Source: Kryptolebias marmoratus
Lineage: Eukaryota > Chordata > Actinopteri > Cyprinodontiformes > Rivulidae
Direction: 5' to 3'
Assembly: GCF_001649575.2 (NCBI RefSeq)
Contig: NC_051449.1
Coordinates: forward strand, 13,454,374 to 13,518,373
Length of the DNA: 64,000 nt
How positions within the stretch are numbered: the stretch's first letter is position 1; each line of letters opens with the position of its first letter. Both the position numbers and the translations under genes were made by a program. The notes beneath the pieces are model-generated. The model made no database searches. It saw nothing but the letters and a program-made list of their open reading frames with translations, and had not been told where the DNA came from. Positions 1 through 13,500 of this stretch are shown here, piece by piece.

Positions 1-780
1 GTTGTCATTTGTAATCATCAAAATTAAACGAAATAAACATTTGAAATATATGAGTTTGTATGTAATGTATGAATATAATATACAAGTTTCACTTTTTAAA
101 TGGAATTACTGAAATCAATCTACTTTTTCATGATATTCTAATTTATGACCAGCACCTGTATATGACTATTATTTTTTTTTAAATATTAAACATTTTTAAC
201 AAGTTTTTTTGGTTTCAATAAAATGAATAGGGATTTTAACTTTATCTTCTTTTAGCTTTAAAGTTTTGTTTAGCTAATTTCAGGTTTTAACTACTGTTTT
301 GATCATTTTAGCGTATAGCTGCTGTTTTGTTTTTAGTTACTGTTTTGCTAATTTGAACATTTAGCCACAGTTTTGATAATCTTAGCTTTTAATAATCGCT
401 GTGCTAATTTTAGGCTGGAGTTACTGAGATGCTGATTCTAGCTTCTGTTCTGCTTGTTTAAAGCTTTAAACACATTTCAGCGGTCATTCAGCGCTCAGCA
501 ATCACACTGCATGTTTGCATAAATTGCTAAATTTTCTAGTTCACTTTGTTCTTCTGATCATTTTTTTTGTTGATCCGCTTCTTCTTGCTTTATCAGTGAA
601 GCAACAATACCATTTAGTAAATAATACCTTTAATTTTATACACCTAGTTTGTGTTTAGCTAAGGTCAGACTGGATTGTATTCATGTAAGGTTTTTAGGTC
701 TCTTGTTTTTATTTTAAGAAGACATTATTAGTAATATTAGAAGAAAACCAAATCATCCGACCCCACACGGCCACACATAC
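1..780. other. ncan intron, AT-rich, with degenerate TTAGCT/CTGTTTTG repeat
   Basis: No exon is recognisable on either strand. Between about 235 and 480 there are many imperfect copies of a short unit containing TTAGCT..CTGTTTTG. Its reverse complement dominates 6600-6870, so the two stretches belong to one low-complexity family. Confidence 0.6.
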
Positions 781-887
781 CGTTAATAAACTCCTGCTCA
801 GTGCTGGACAGGACGCTGCTGAGATGTGCACTGTGCTCCCTGCAGTCTTTCTCTGCATCCTCCCAGGTGTGTCTGTGGCTGAAATAC
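781..887 (-). CDS. ncan: ncan coding exon 15: C-type lectin domain, continued
   Basis: The 107-nt exon reads [20 protein letters not shown], then [15 protein letters not shown] and one base of the next codon. It includes the TWEDAE..C core of the lectin fold. The acceptor is CTCCCACAG and the donor GTATGT. The lectin domain continues in exons left of the window: I found no matching exon between 1 and 780. Confidence 0.92.
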
Positions 888-1500
888 CTGTGGGAGGACG
901 CCATTAAAGCTCATGTGAAGCTTTATATGTCATTTATTATGCAGCCAGACAGGTTTAAATGGTTCAGAGCGGGGCTGTGAGTATATCATGGGTGACTTGA
1001 GGCTATAAAAAAGCAATGCAGGTGGATGAGGGATGAGTTGTTTCAGGAAGACGTATTACAACCCCATTTGTTTTACAACTAAAGACAGTTTTTAATCAGT
1101 CATACCTGTAGCAGTGGCCGTGAAACTTCCTCCAGCCGTGCTCACAACCTTCGATATCTGAGTAAAGGAAATGAGAGAAGTGAAAACAATTTCCTCTTAA
1201 ACTTATAGTCAAACTGAGGCGGCCAAACTACACTGAGATTAAAATAAAACAGAAAACGTGGAAGGAGCAAGGAAACAGGAGTGCTTTATCTCATTTGGCA
1301 AATAAAACCCCAAAATATACGACTGTGTCATCTTGAGAAGCTAAATACATGAGTTGCAATTATATGTGCTTATTTTCAATTCACCGCACATGTGACCCTT
1401 TCTCTGCAGTATTGGTTTTCATTAATAACACCGAGGCCTAAGCATTCATTTATAACTGCAAAGGTTAGATATTCATTATTCCTCATTACTGCTAGTGCAC

Positions 1501-1545
<45 letters not shown>

Positions 1546-4500
1546 AGATCTAGCTCTAGGCTTGGAGCTGGAGGTGGATGTTAGGTGGTGGTGAATCAGC
1601 ACATCTGAAAGTGAGAACATGAACGTGGGTTTGAGTGTGTTCAGATGAGAATCACTCTGCTGACTCTGCTGTCAATCTTTCCTCTGTGTGTGTGTGTGTT
1701 TGTGTTGGTTACTCACACTGAGCATGCTCAGGAGACCAGACTGGCTTGTTTTTGTGTTGAATTATGAACCGACAACCTGATATGAGCTCATTTATTGCTT
1801 CAAAATGTCTCTCTGAGTGTCTAACATGGACTCTGATTTTTCCATTTCTTCTCATTAGACAGACTGTAGAAACATGTTTGGCTTAGTGAAGGTTTAGTCT
1901 GGTTGATATTTAGAAAACAGCTTCAGATGTGTCTGCTAGAACTAGAATCTTAAAAAATATTAGTAGAATTTGAAAAAAACAAAACAAAAAACAATGAAAG
2001 CATACTGTAAGTAATTTGGAAAGGCTGCCAAGAGAACAACTATTTTCTCTAAGACAACATAGGACAACATTTGGTGAAAGCTAAACACAGCATATCAGCA
2101 AAAACACCTCATATTAACTTAAACACGGTGGTGGAAGGCTGATGATTTGGGCTTGTTTTACAACTATAGCGTTTCGACACCTTGCAGTCATTGAGTCAAC
2201 CATAAACTCTTCGGTACTAAAAAATATTATCGTGTCAAATGTGAGATCATTCGTCTGGCTTCAAAAAACTTGGATGAAACTGGGAGGATGATGCAAAAAG
2301 CATGAGAAAAGTTACAATAAAGTGGCTGTAGAAGAAAAAGAAATGGTGCTGCGATGGTAAAGTAGAGGCATCAACTTGTTTTTGATTATTTGGTGGGAAC
2401 ATAAGAACTGTTTGCTACAAATGTCCTCAAAACAAAAAATGGAACTCATTGACTGAAATTACTACAAGATGGCATAGATTATTACCTGACACAGAATTTA
2501 ATAACTTAAAGTGTTTGCTGCAAAAGATACTGAATGATTAGGCTTAAGGTTATTCTAATATGTATGTATATATATATTTATTTATATTATTATGCCTTGG
2601 ATGGTTGTTTTTGTGAAGCTGTATTTTAAGATGTGGTGAAGACAAAGCTCTCATTATGCTCTGATGTATTAAAAACCTTTACTTCTTACCATGACGGTAA
2701 AAATGTTACCTCAGATAAGAAGGAGGAAACGTTATGTTATGAAGAGATGCAACATTCAGAGGTAGAAGTTGCTTTTTTGCCTACATAGCACTATAAAAAC
2801 AACATAAAGTTACTTAAAAATAAACTTGTCAGCTTTAAAAATGAAAACCTTTGATTAGCCACTAACACTTATATTACTTTCCTACTAATTGAAGTAATCA
2901 TGTAATTGAGTGGGTTTTTTTTTTAGGTAATAGACCTACAGAACTGTACAGGAGTGATGAAGTTCTGTTTCCTGTCACAAGTTTTGATATGTGGCCAGGA
3001 GTCTGAACCTCCAAAGTTTCTCTGTTGACTGAAAAAATGTGCAAACAGAAAAGTGTGTGCATATCTTTGAGATTCAGTCAGTGTGTGTCACCCTGCAGCC
3101 CTGTGACACACAGACACATCGTCAGATATGTAAGGAGAGATGAGGCTTCTGATACTGAGTTCTGGCATACAGCACGGACGGGCGCTGCACACTGATCAGG
3201 ATGACTTCCACCTGCAAAGCAAACTACGATTCCTTTAACACGAGAAACGGATGACTGGGAATAGCGCAAACACAACAATGAATTATACGGTCCAAGCAAA
3301 CAAGCGTCGCATCACAATTCTCTTGCACAGCTTGGAGTCACCTGATATTTCTCCATCTGCACGACTGCAGCACTCTCCGCCTCACCTTTCTCACACGTGT
3401 CCCCCCCGTAGCTCGGCAGGCAAAGGCAGAGGAATGAATCAATCTTGTCGACGCAAGTTCCTCCATTTTCACACGGCTCGGACTGGCAGTCATCAACGTC
3501 TGCGGAGAAAAAGGCAGCGGGAGGAGACCGGTTGCAGATCTCATTAGGCTTCAAATTCAAATAATGTATTCATCTCGAGTGATGCTCACAAAGACAAAAG
3601 GGGGGAAATGTGCAGCTATTCAAATTCTGACTCAAAATGAGACGCCTATTAGTCCTGCTTTAAATACTGAAATCTGCCCATGTTGGTGTGTGCATTATCA
3701 TAATTCAAAAAGGGTGTGAGCAGAATGCAGATAGAAGAATTTCTCCCCATTTTCCTGTTTTAGCCTCGTCCTTTTGTAAAGGAAGTCACTGAAAGCGCTA
3801 AAACGTTTGTTTTACATGTTTGCAGAGCCAACACATTTTTATTCTTCTTGGTGTTTGTAATCTTTTTTATATCCCTGTATATTGTTTTTATTTACAAACA
3901 TTATTCTGAGGACAAGAAAAGCTGCTTCACCGTGGCTTTTACTTTAATGCAACTACAGTGCAGCTATAAATTTGTTGTATGAGTCAGCAGAGAGGCTGAA
4001 CACAGCCAGAGGGTTTGGATTCAACCCCCCCATTCTGGCAGAAGTCTCCCCTGCTGAGGCGGCTTTCAGCAGCAGCAGATACCCAACAAATCCAAAGGCA
4101 GCTGCTCCACAACATGCTCTCTGCTTCATGAAAACAAACCAAAAAAAAAAAAAAAAAAATGTCAGAGCAAACATTTCTCTGTCAAGATCGGTAAATTATT
4201 ACTTTAGCGTGACAAAAATAGGACAAATAATTTTCACAGCAGTGTATTTTTTCGGGGTCCTGAGACAACAAAATAATTCCAGGTTCTGCAGAAATGTATC
4301 AAAGCTCACAGCGCTTTGACACGAGGAATCTACAAGATCAAAATGACTTTGAAGTATTTCCTCACATGTTAACCGTTTCTTAGTCTGAAGCAGAAAAGCT
4401 GAGCCGTGTAAAAGGTCAGCGACTGTGAGGAGCTAAACATGCCCGACAGATCAAACTCAAATGACCTTTAGCCTCATTCAAGGCGTCCATATTTCATCGT

Positions 4501-7500
4501 CAGAGCATTCAAGATTCATTTTATGACCAATCAGTAAAGTAGGCTGCAGCGTGTGAGAGTAACTAAGATTATATTTGAACCCTTTCGAAGCCAAGGTTTT
4601 AACTTTAGCCCTCACTGAGGCCTTAACGTGTGTAAAGACTTTAACCTTTCAGCAAAACGTAATTTAACTATTTATGAAAAACGCTGTTTTTTAAAGGTGA
4701 ATGAAAAAGAGAAAGCGGACAGTTTGTTGAGGATAAATTTACAGATGGAAACCAGAGGTCAGAACTACTTTAAATATCCAAGACAAAATATGTCCTAAAA
4801 GCAAGTTAGAATTTAGTAATTTGTGTTGAGTTTTCATTTAGCATCATGGAGCAGAAATGTTTTCTTTGCAGCACATTTTTTCCAAGCGAAAGCCATAACC
4901 ACCATCTTTCTCTGACAGACAACCTTTGAACTCTCACTCCAACTTCTCTCGCGCTGCAAGAGACAGCGTGACCTTTGACCTGCCTATCAGCCTGTATATA
5001 TATATCAATGTTTATATGAGTGTGTGTTCTTTTGCTGTGTGAGATTGTGCACATGTGTGTATGACCCACCGATCTCACAGTTCTCTCCAGCGTATCCTTG
5101 TGGACAGTAGCAGCTGTAGCCAGCTCCCTGAGGAAGGCACTTCCCTCCGTGCAGACACAGGTTTGTCACGCAGGGCTCCACCTCGGCTAAATGAGACAGA
5201 CATGGGGGATGGGATTAATTAGGGAGGGTTTTTTTTTCTTAATCAGATGCATCCAAAGTGAACATATTGACTTCCTTGGCAAAAACAAATCTGAGAATTT
5301 AAGCCTAATGTCGCTGCCTTGACTTGGATTTTAAGTGGAACTGAAATTTGTATGATTTAAAAAAAAAAGAAGTCTGCCCCACTAATTTTCCATCTGTGCA
5401 GGTCAGCCAAAACCCGCAGTTACAGCACATGCATATCCATTTCCCCCTTTGACTCTTTTCAAAAGCATGCAAAGTCGGAGAGCTCCAACCCCGGCATCCA
5501 CTCACCGCCACCGTTGTCATGGCAACCATACGGAAAGCGAAGCCTCGCTCGCTCCACCAGGCGTGGTGGGCAGCGTGAGAACTTCAGACATTAGCCATCC
5601 TCAACAGAAATGAGCAGACCTCCCGCCGAGTGCTTCATTTTCCACTATTCAGCCCCTAAACGTCTGCGTATGTGTGGTCTCCTTCCACAAACGCACATTT
5701 ACATATCAATTCACCCACCACCACATGTTTCCTCCCCCCAACCTGCTCATTATTACAACTTGAGGTCTTTGAAAACCACCGCTCCTTCAGTCCGGCTGCT
5801 GGAGCTCAGCTGTGGGAGGCTTTGTTCTGCCTGCTCAGTCTCTGACACTGAAGGCTGCTTATAGGACGGGGTGGAGGGTGGAGGTGGGGGTGATGGTGTC
5901 AGTTTGTGAAGGTTTTCTGTTTGTGTTTACATGGCACGATGAGTAAAAATCAATACTGTGGCGATGATAAGCCCTCGGGCTGAGCCTCTTCAGTAACTAC
6001 ATTTCAACAGCTCATCGTCTACATTCTCATCAATAGAAGTTGAGAATTAACAAAGATAACAGCAGATTGAGGGTTTTCAGTCCCAAGAACATAAGAATGA
6101 CATCCCTGTCGGTTCATTTCTACAATTAAATGCTTCACCCGACTGCTCTCTGCTCGTGGTTTGAATCCTGCTGAAGTCGTGTGTGCATTTAATTTCGTTT
6201 CGTTTCATTTGCACTGCTCACATCAGTCAAGGTCACGGCACGTCTTGACAAATATCAGCTGTTCTGACAAGAAGATTTACTGCAGATTTTATGTGTGCGC
6301 GTTAGATAAACCGAGCGTGGTTGGTCGTTCATTAAAGTGAGTGGTGTAGAAAAATCAATACTCCGTGGAAGGAGCTGACAGGGAAGACTGTCCTCTGCTC
6401 TGCACAACACCAACACAAACAAACAAACAACAATAATCAGCTGGAAGCTGCAAAATCCAGTTTATACGTCTGCGGAGACATGACAGGTGGAGGATATTAT
6501 ATCGCAGGTGCCGGCACAGAAAAACGATCGGCTTTTTATTCCAGTAAACACCTGAAGTAAGAAGGGAAACTGAAAATTCAGTGTGAACGCTGAGTCCTGA
6601 ATGGCTGCTGAAAGAAGCTGAAAATGAGTTGTTAAAGTTAAAAGAAGCAGAACACTAGCTAAAGCTAACAGGCAACAAACATCTGATCAAAAGCAAAAAG
6701 CAGGAAAATGCTAGTTAAAGGTAACAAAAAACTAACTAGAAGCTAAAAGTAGCAAAAGACTGTTAAAATGTTAAAAGCTGACAAAACAGTAGTCAAAACT
6801 AACAGCAGCAAAAGCCTAGCTGAAAGCCAAAAGTAGCAGGACAGTAGCTAAAAACTAAAGGTAGCACAGGAAGATGAAAACAGAGACAATATGTTGGACC
6901 AGATTTCAAAGAGAAGAATATTTTTGAAGGAATTAAAGGGATGTCACTGTATTTCTATGGATAAAATTTGTCAATAAAGTTAAATAGTCTGAAACGTATA
7001 AAAGTTGCAAACAAAATATGGCAAAATAAAAAAGCAGAAAAACAACAGTGTGCTGAATCAGAATTCACACAACAAGTTAGCATCGGTTGGCAAAAGGAAG
7101 TGGTTGCAGACAGAACCTCTGACTGAGAAGACCTGACAGTGGAAAGAAATATAAGAATATGCTGCTGGTGAAGGTCCTGCAGTCCACCCTTCAGCTTCTC
7201 CTTTTCTTTTCATTCTCGTTGATTGAACTGAATGATGAAGTGCTCTCTGATCCAGCCTTTTGAGCAAATATTAACCACCACCATCATCATGAACCCCCAG
7301 CTAAAAGAGACCGAACTGGAGCTGGAGCATGTACATGAAATAAAAATAAAAGCAGGAAGCTGTTTATCTAGTCCAATTCAACTGTGTGCTGTTTGTGGAG
7401 CAAAGATATCAGTGTGTGTTTGTGTGTTTGTGGCCCCTCTGCCTGCATGACTCCAGGGTCTCTCAGTCAATCAATCAACCCTCATACTGAGCACCAGCGG

Positions 7501-10500
7501 CCCAGATGGTCGCCCTCGGCTCCTCGTTGATACAGTTTACAGCTGTTCTCCGTCTGCAGCAGGCTCCTCGATCTCTGTCACAAACATGAGCTGCTTTCAA
7601 AGGCAACAAAGAATAAATCAGCGCAGAAACGTGCGATAACCACAACACCCATAGGGCTTTTAGACACTCGCCGATTGGATGTTTCCCGTGTTTGCTCTCA
7701 TTATCAAGCAAGAAAAGAGTAGTAAAGCAGGTGGCCAGCCCAGTGCTTCGCTGAGAAGTACGGTGCTGCAGATTTAATCATCAGATTGTGGACGGTGGTG
7801 GGGATGTGTTCTTGGCATGCTGTGGGAATAAAAAGTATGCACCTGGGTGGAGGGGGAAAAAAGCACTGAATTGTTTGAATAAATCATTCAATGGCAAGGT
7901 TAAAGAAAATGAGAAAGCAGTCTTAAAGGATAATTCCCTCTTTTTCATCGTTTTGCAGCTCAGTATCATGGCAAATCATGATAAAGACTGAAGTAACTGT
8001 CTCTTACATCCACGCAGATAAACAGAAATTGTGCATCTTCTTTACATTTCAGTGGAAGTTATTTTTCTCATGTGCACCACAATTTTGTGTTGTTTGCAGA
8101 TTCGGTACAAGCAAAATTACTGAACTGACTACAAAAAGAATGAGACCTTTTTTCTTCTTTTTTTGGCAAACCAATTTACTATAAAACTGCACAGTTCAGA
8201 TGTCTAAAGATAGTCAATAATTCCTAATTCTGTCTGAGTCTTTTAAACCTTTAAACAAAGTAGGTGAAAATGAAGTCTAAAAGGTTGTGGATTTGACTAG
8301 ATAAAAACTCAAATTTCCTGGATGAAGTCCTGCCAAAAGTTGCCTTTTGTCTTGTTTTAAGCTGCAAAGGAAGGAAGTATTTAATGTGGTTGTTGGCATC
8401 ATCGTCTCAAAGCAGCAGGATCTCTGAATGAGACTGTTAGGATTTGAGTTATTTATAAGTTTTGTTTTTATTCAGTTCATTGTTACGTTTATGTAATTCT
8501 GTTGTATTTCTTGTTTACCCTGTGTTTAGTTTATTAAGTTCTTGTGTAGTTTTTGCTCCTTGTGTCCCCTGTCATAATTCACCCATTCTCCCTCAGTAGT
8601 TCCCTCATCAATCTGCCTCAACCACCCACACCTGTCCCTTGTTTTAATCAATCACCTGTGTCTACTTACAAATCACCCCCGCCTTTAAAGCCTGTTCATT
8701 TTCCTCATTTACTCATTGGTTCATTGTTGCTGGCATGTTCAGTCTAGTTTCTTCATGTTGTCTGCCTGTTGTTCCCAGTTTACCATTATATGAGTTTTTT
8801 CTTTTTTTGTTATTCACTGCCACGTCAGCCCTTTGTTTTTGTCTCTTTTAAAAATAAATTAGTTTAATTTTGGAGCTCCTTGGTGTTGTCTGCATTTTGG
8901 GTCCAAATCCTCCTCCTTCCACTTCACAAACCGACAGGTACAAAGATGGTTAGGGGGGGGGATTATATGGTTTGCTAAAATTTCTTGTCAAACTTTCATA
9001 AAAGAAACACCATTTCAGATGCTCTGCATTTCTTAGAGAATTAAAAAAAACTACATTTGCTTAGACACAGTAACAAAACATTAATTTAAGACAACATTTG
9101 TTTTTTCACAAGGCCTTCCCTTTTTATGTCTCTGATGAGCTTTTGTGAAAACACAGTGGGATTTCAGAATAAAATCATTCTTATCATACTTCTTTTGAGC
9201 TATGCTACAATCCAGCTGGAGCATACTGAGATGCTGTTTTTTGAAAATAGTTGCATGTAAATAAATAACACATACTAACAACTTTCAGCCATGTATTGCT
9301 AGTAATGATCTGTCTTTTAGACCCTGTCTCAATGTCAGTCACTCATTTAACTGACCCGGGTAATTAAAATGCCACGAAACAGACGAAAACAGCTGACTGT
9401 GTTAAAAAATAAAATAAAATAAAAAAACAGTTGCACCAAAGTCATAATTTTTTTTCACCTATTGGTTTTATTCCTACTGCAGCTTTTACGACCTTTAAGA
9501 TCTACAATTAGCCTTCAGACCACTTAATGTGCAGATACGGCAACAATCACAGAAACGCTTACGTAGCAAGCAAGGAAGTGAATCTACAAGAATGATTAAA
9601 CCGCCTTATTTGAACAGAACAAATAAAGGTTAAAAACAGAAAATGTCCAGAGGCTTAAGGAGAGAAAAAAAATTAATGTAAAGGGTGAAAGTGTCTTCTA
9701 TACATTATCCCAGTTACTGCGGCGAAGAGCCCCAAGCTATTTGTTGAAAACACAACCGCTTCATTTACAGAAACAGAAAACACTTTCTGCTGATTCATTA
9801 TGATTTCTTAAACCAAAACAAATGATTTGCTGTAGCATAAACCAACAAGACACTGAAAAATAAGACAAAGATACAAACATCCCACAGGGATCTAAACCCA
9901 GACACAAAAACTAACAAAGAAAAGTAATCTAAAACGACTTTTAATAACATGATGCTCACCTGTTGGACTGAGAGTTGTGGCGCTGATGTTGGCGCCTCCT
10001 CTGTTGCTCTCCTCCTCCATGTTACCTGGTAAGAGGGCCCCCGAACCCACGACATGAGACCAGGCAGCCTCCTCGTCATCTTGGGGTGCCGGCACTGACA
10101 GAGGATCATCCAGAGAAGTGTTTACGGACAGCCCTTCTTCTGGGACCATATGAAGTGTGGTTAGGGAGTCTGTGGAGCTGTCATTGATCTCTGTGTGAGG
10201 AGACGTAGCTGATTGGACAGTCTGAGTCTGTAACGTGGGCTGGGAAGGCAGCAGGGACAGAGAGGGGGAGTAGGATGGGGTCGGGGAATAGGACGGGGAC
10301 GAGGAAATGTTTGGAGGTGAGGAGGGCGAAGCAGGATCGGATGGTAATGGATGGAGAGAGTGAGATTCATGCAGGGATTCTGACTGCGTCGATTCAGAAG
10401 GAGATGTGGACGGTGAGGTGGACGACGTGGACAGTGAAGTGGATGGTAAGGTGGACGGTGAGGTGGATGGTGAGGTGGATGCTGAGGTGGATGCTGAGGT

Positions 10501-13500
10501 GGATGCTGAGGTGGATGCTGAGGTGGACGGTGACATGGATGGTGAGGTCGTCGGCAACAGTGATGGAGAAGGGGACAGAGTTTGTTGTGGTTCTTGTGAG
10601 ACTGAGAGGGATGAGTTTTCTGATCCTGATATGGTGGGTTGATGTTCAGATGTAGGAAGGTCCCCATCTGTCCCAGTTGTGGTCATTCCTGTGGTTTCCA
10701 GAGGACTGCTGGTGGTGATAATGGTGGTCGTGGTGGTGGTCTTGGAGGCGTGTCCTTTCCTGTGACCCCTCTCTCTGTTTCTTTCTCTGGACCTTTCTCT
10801 TGTCCCAACTGGCCGACGTGCGACTTGAATCTCTCCTTTCGCTTCGGCGCCGGTAATTTCTCCACTTCCTTCTTCCTCTCCTTTCCCCCTTTCCTCCCCT
10901 CTTTTCCTGTCTTCCCCTCTGTTCTTCTTCCCCCTTCCTCTTCCTCCTCTGCCGCTGGCTCTGGAGGTCATGGTTTCCTCTCTCTTGCCAGCTGCCGAGG
11001 TTGTTGTCTCCATTTCAACAGTGATCCAGGTTTCTTTACCAGAGGAGGTGATTTCAAGGGAAGGTCTGGAGGGAGTGGACGTATGAGTCTCTGTGTTCTC
11101 TGAGATCTCTGTGCTCTCTGTTGTCGGAGAGCCCGTGGACAAAGTCAATGTCGATGCCAGATGAGTGGGTGAACCTTCACTGGTTGGTGTTGTTTTCTCC
11201 ACAGGCTGACTGATGAACCATGAACTTCCCCAGGAAAACAGACCTTTGCAGGGCACAAAACAAGCAGTCATGGCAATGAGTGCAAAAATCAAAGCCATGA
11301 AAATTATCTGAAAGATTCTCTCCGGTTTGCCAAAGGCCACTAAACAAACACTCGTAATCTGTTCGAGATTTCATCAGCTGCTCTTCTCTATACTGTAGCA
11401 GCAATGTGTACATTTACCCAATACCTGCAAAGCTCTGTGGATCCTGTGAAGAAAAACATTCAGTGACAAGGTTTTGATAGTGCCAAACATTTAGCTCCTC
11501 TCTATACTGAGCCCTTAGGTCACTGAGATCAATATAACTTACAAATGCTACAAAATGAATGTTAAAAGAAAAGCTAGCATGTTGGGGTTTTTTTCAAATG
11601 GTGTTCTGAAGTTGATATAAGTAGTCAGTAGCTTACCTGCAGTAGACTTTGCTCAGATCATTCTCAGTTTGAATATCAGGCAGACATTTTCTATGAGAAA
11701 CTTAGCAGTAGCACTTAATGAGGGCCCCTTTATAAAGGCGTTATTAATCCTTAACAAACAGGGTATTCATACGTTTGTAAGCACTGTATAAAGCATTAAC
11801 AATCATTTATAAAACATTTCACAAAATGCTGTTCATATGGATGAATGCTGGCAATGGACTGCAGTCACCTCAGTCTGCAGAATAAAGAAGCATCTAATGC
11901 AACAGTGGTCCTGCTCTGAGTAGTTGTTGGTTCATCTCCCACTGAAATATGTTGTGGCAAGGTTTTTATACCATAACACCTGACTGTGTAATGCATGGAT
12001 TCCACAGCCTATGAGGTTTTCACCAAATGACCCTGTTACTCTTCACTGAAACCAGACTGACCTTGCTTCCTGTCTCCTCCTCTCCTACCAACATTCTAAT
12101 ATTTTAGATATAAACTCCTGTGTGGACTCTGGAGGTACAGAGCTTTGATTTGGAGCTTCCTGTTCAAATCTGGGACTCTGATGTTAATTCTTAATTGTCT
12201 TTAAGGCTCTCTGTATGTCGTGCACCATACATAAACAAACCTGTTTGAGTGATTTCATCTAACAGTGCCTGGAAATTGATTTTCTTCCGCAACAAATACA
12301 AACTGATAACGCTCTGAACAAGTTCTGCTGCAGGTAAGACATTGATTACTGACAACAACACCACAGAACACTACTTCAAAAAGTCCAAACTATCCCTTTC
12401 AGGCGACATTCGTCAGACTGAGTGCGAGCTTTCAAATTATTACACGAGTGACTGATTTCTGATTGAAAATGCCAAACAGCAAAATAACACCAATGTGGAA
12501 GGAACGAGGAAACTAACTAATGCAATTACATCAACTAAAGATGAATTAAATTACAAACCAGAAACATTTCATATCAAGTTTTATTATGACTGTTTTGCAT
12601 TTTAGCATCAGAAAATCCCACTCTGCAATCATACAGTCCTTTTCAGCAATGCAAATGCTTGCAGTTTTTCAGACATTTTTACCGTCTCTTTCATGCGACC
12701 TGATTGCAGCATTAAACAACAAACGGTATTGCCAAGAGAAAAACATCAGTTTGAAACCTGCAATTTTTACCCATGGGTGAAATAATTTGTCATAACCCGA
12801 GATGACAGCGTATATTAAAAGTGGAGAAAAACACCTTATGATAAACATTTTAAAAATATCATTTCAAAAGAAAAGCCTCTGTGATGACAGACACAAACAT
12901 CTTCGTGCCAGAGTCAGAAGCTCAAAAAGCACCACAGTCACATAAATTGCCTCAGAATTAAATCAGCGTCTCTGTAACACAGTTTCAACAAACACTCAAC
13001 CTGCTGTTTGAAAACCACTTCCACTCACTGCCAGCACACAGAGCTCTGCCAACCCACAGGACGCCCTGAAACATGGGAAATAGGAAAAGAGGCCGGATGA
13101 GATGGATTTCACTATTTTGTAATTCATGGATTTGTGTTTGAAGGGAACTTGATTTTCTCGACACATATTCCCCAAGCCTGTTGCTCAGCGTTAAAAACAC
13201 AGGCCGCCCGTTCAGACGTGGTGAGGACACGCAAAAAACATTCATCGGAAGTAAAAAAATTATATAATCCTCCACAGGCTTTTTCTTTTTCTGTAAAGGG
13301 CTTTCAGCTGCTCTCTGAAGGACAGACGCTGATGAATCTGAAACCCTTAGAGATAAAAAACTGTTTATTTCAGTGTGAGTTATCAGTCCCTGGAAAAGAT
13401 GCTCAGTATATTATTACTGATGAAAGGGTGATAATGTTTTTGCCTGTGTCTCTCTGTGTGTTTGTCTGTAGGAAAACAAATCTTATGAACAAGTTGGGTG

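Larger units (their letters stand above)
1158..3385. other. ncan intron between EGF2 and lectin exons
   Basis: A 2.2-kb intron holding the CA microsatellite and the Tc1-like relic. Otherwise AT-rich unique-looking DNA with no open frame that resembles a protein. Confidence 0.75.
5187..9959. other. ncan intron between central exon and EGF1
   Basis: A 4.8-kb intron. It contains the X-box-like site at 5.5 kb, the degenerate TAGCTAAAA-type repeat at 6.6-6.87 kb and a retroelement-like block at 8.4-8.94 kb. A read-through open frame runs from the donor at 9960 to a stop near 9892. Confidence 0.7.

Noticed and set aside
1..780. Remaining lectin and CCP exons, or a hapln neighbour, at the left edge
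   Set aside because: I looked for the WIGLND and CCP cysteine motifs on both strands and found none in this stretch.
3251..3547. 98-residue plus-strand frame opposite EGF2
   Set aside because: Antisense shadow of the EGF2 exon.
10275..10655. Plus-strand open frames of 78-126 residues rich in Trp/Arg or Asp/Val/Glu
   Set aside because: They are antisense readings of the 12-nt repeat in the ncan central exon. The minus frame is supported by splice phase and lectican context.
10161..10667. 168-residue minus-strand Pro/His-rich frame
   Set aside because: Out-of-frame shadow of the same repeat exon; it has no splice continuity with the EGF or linker exons.
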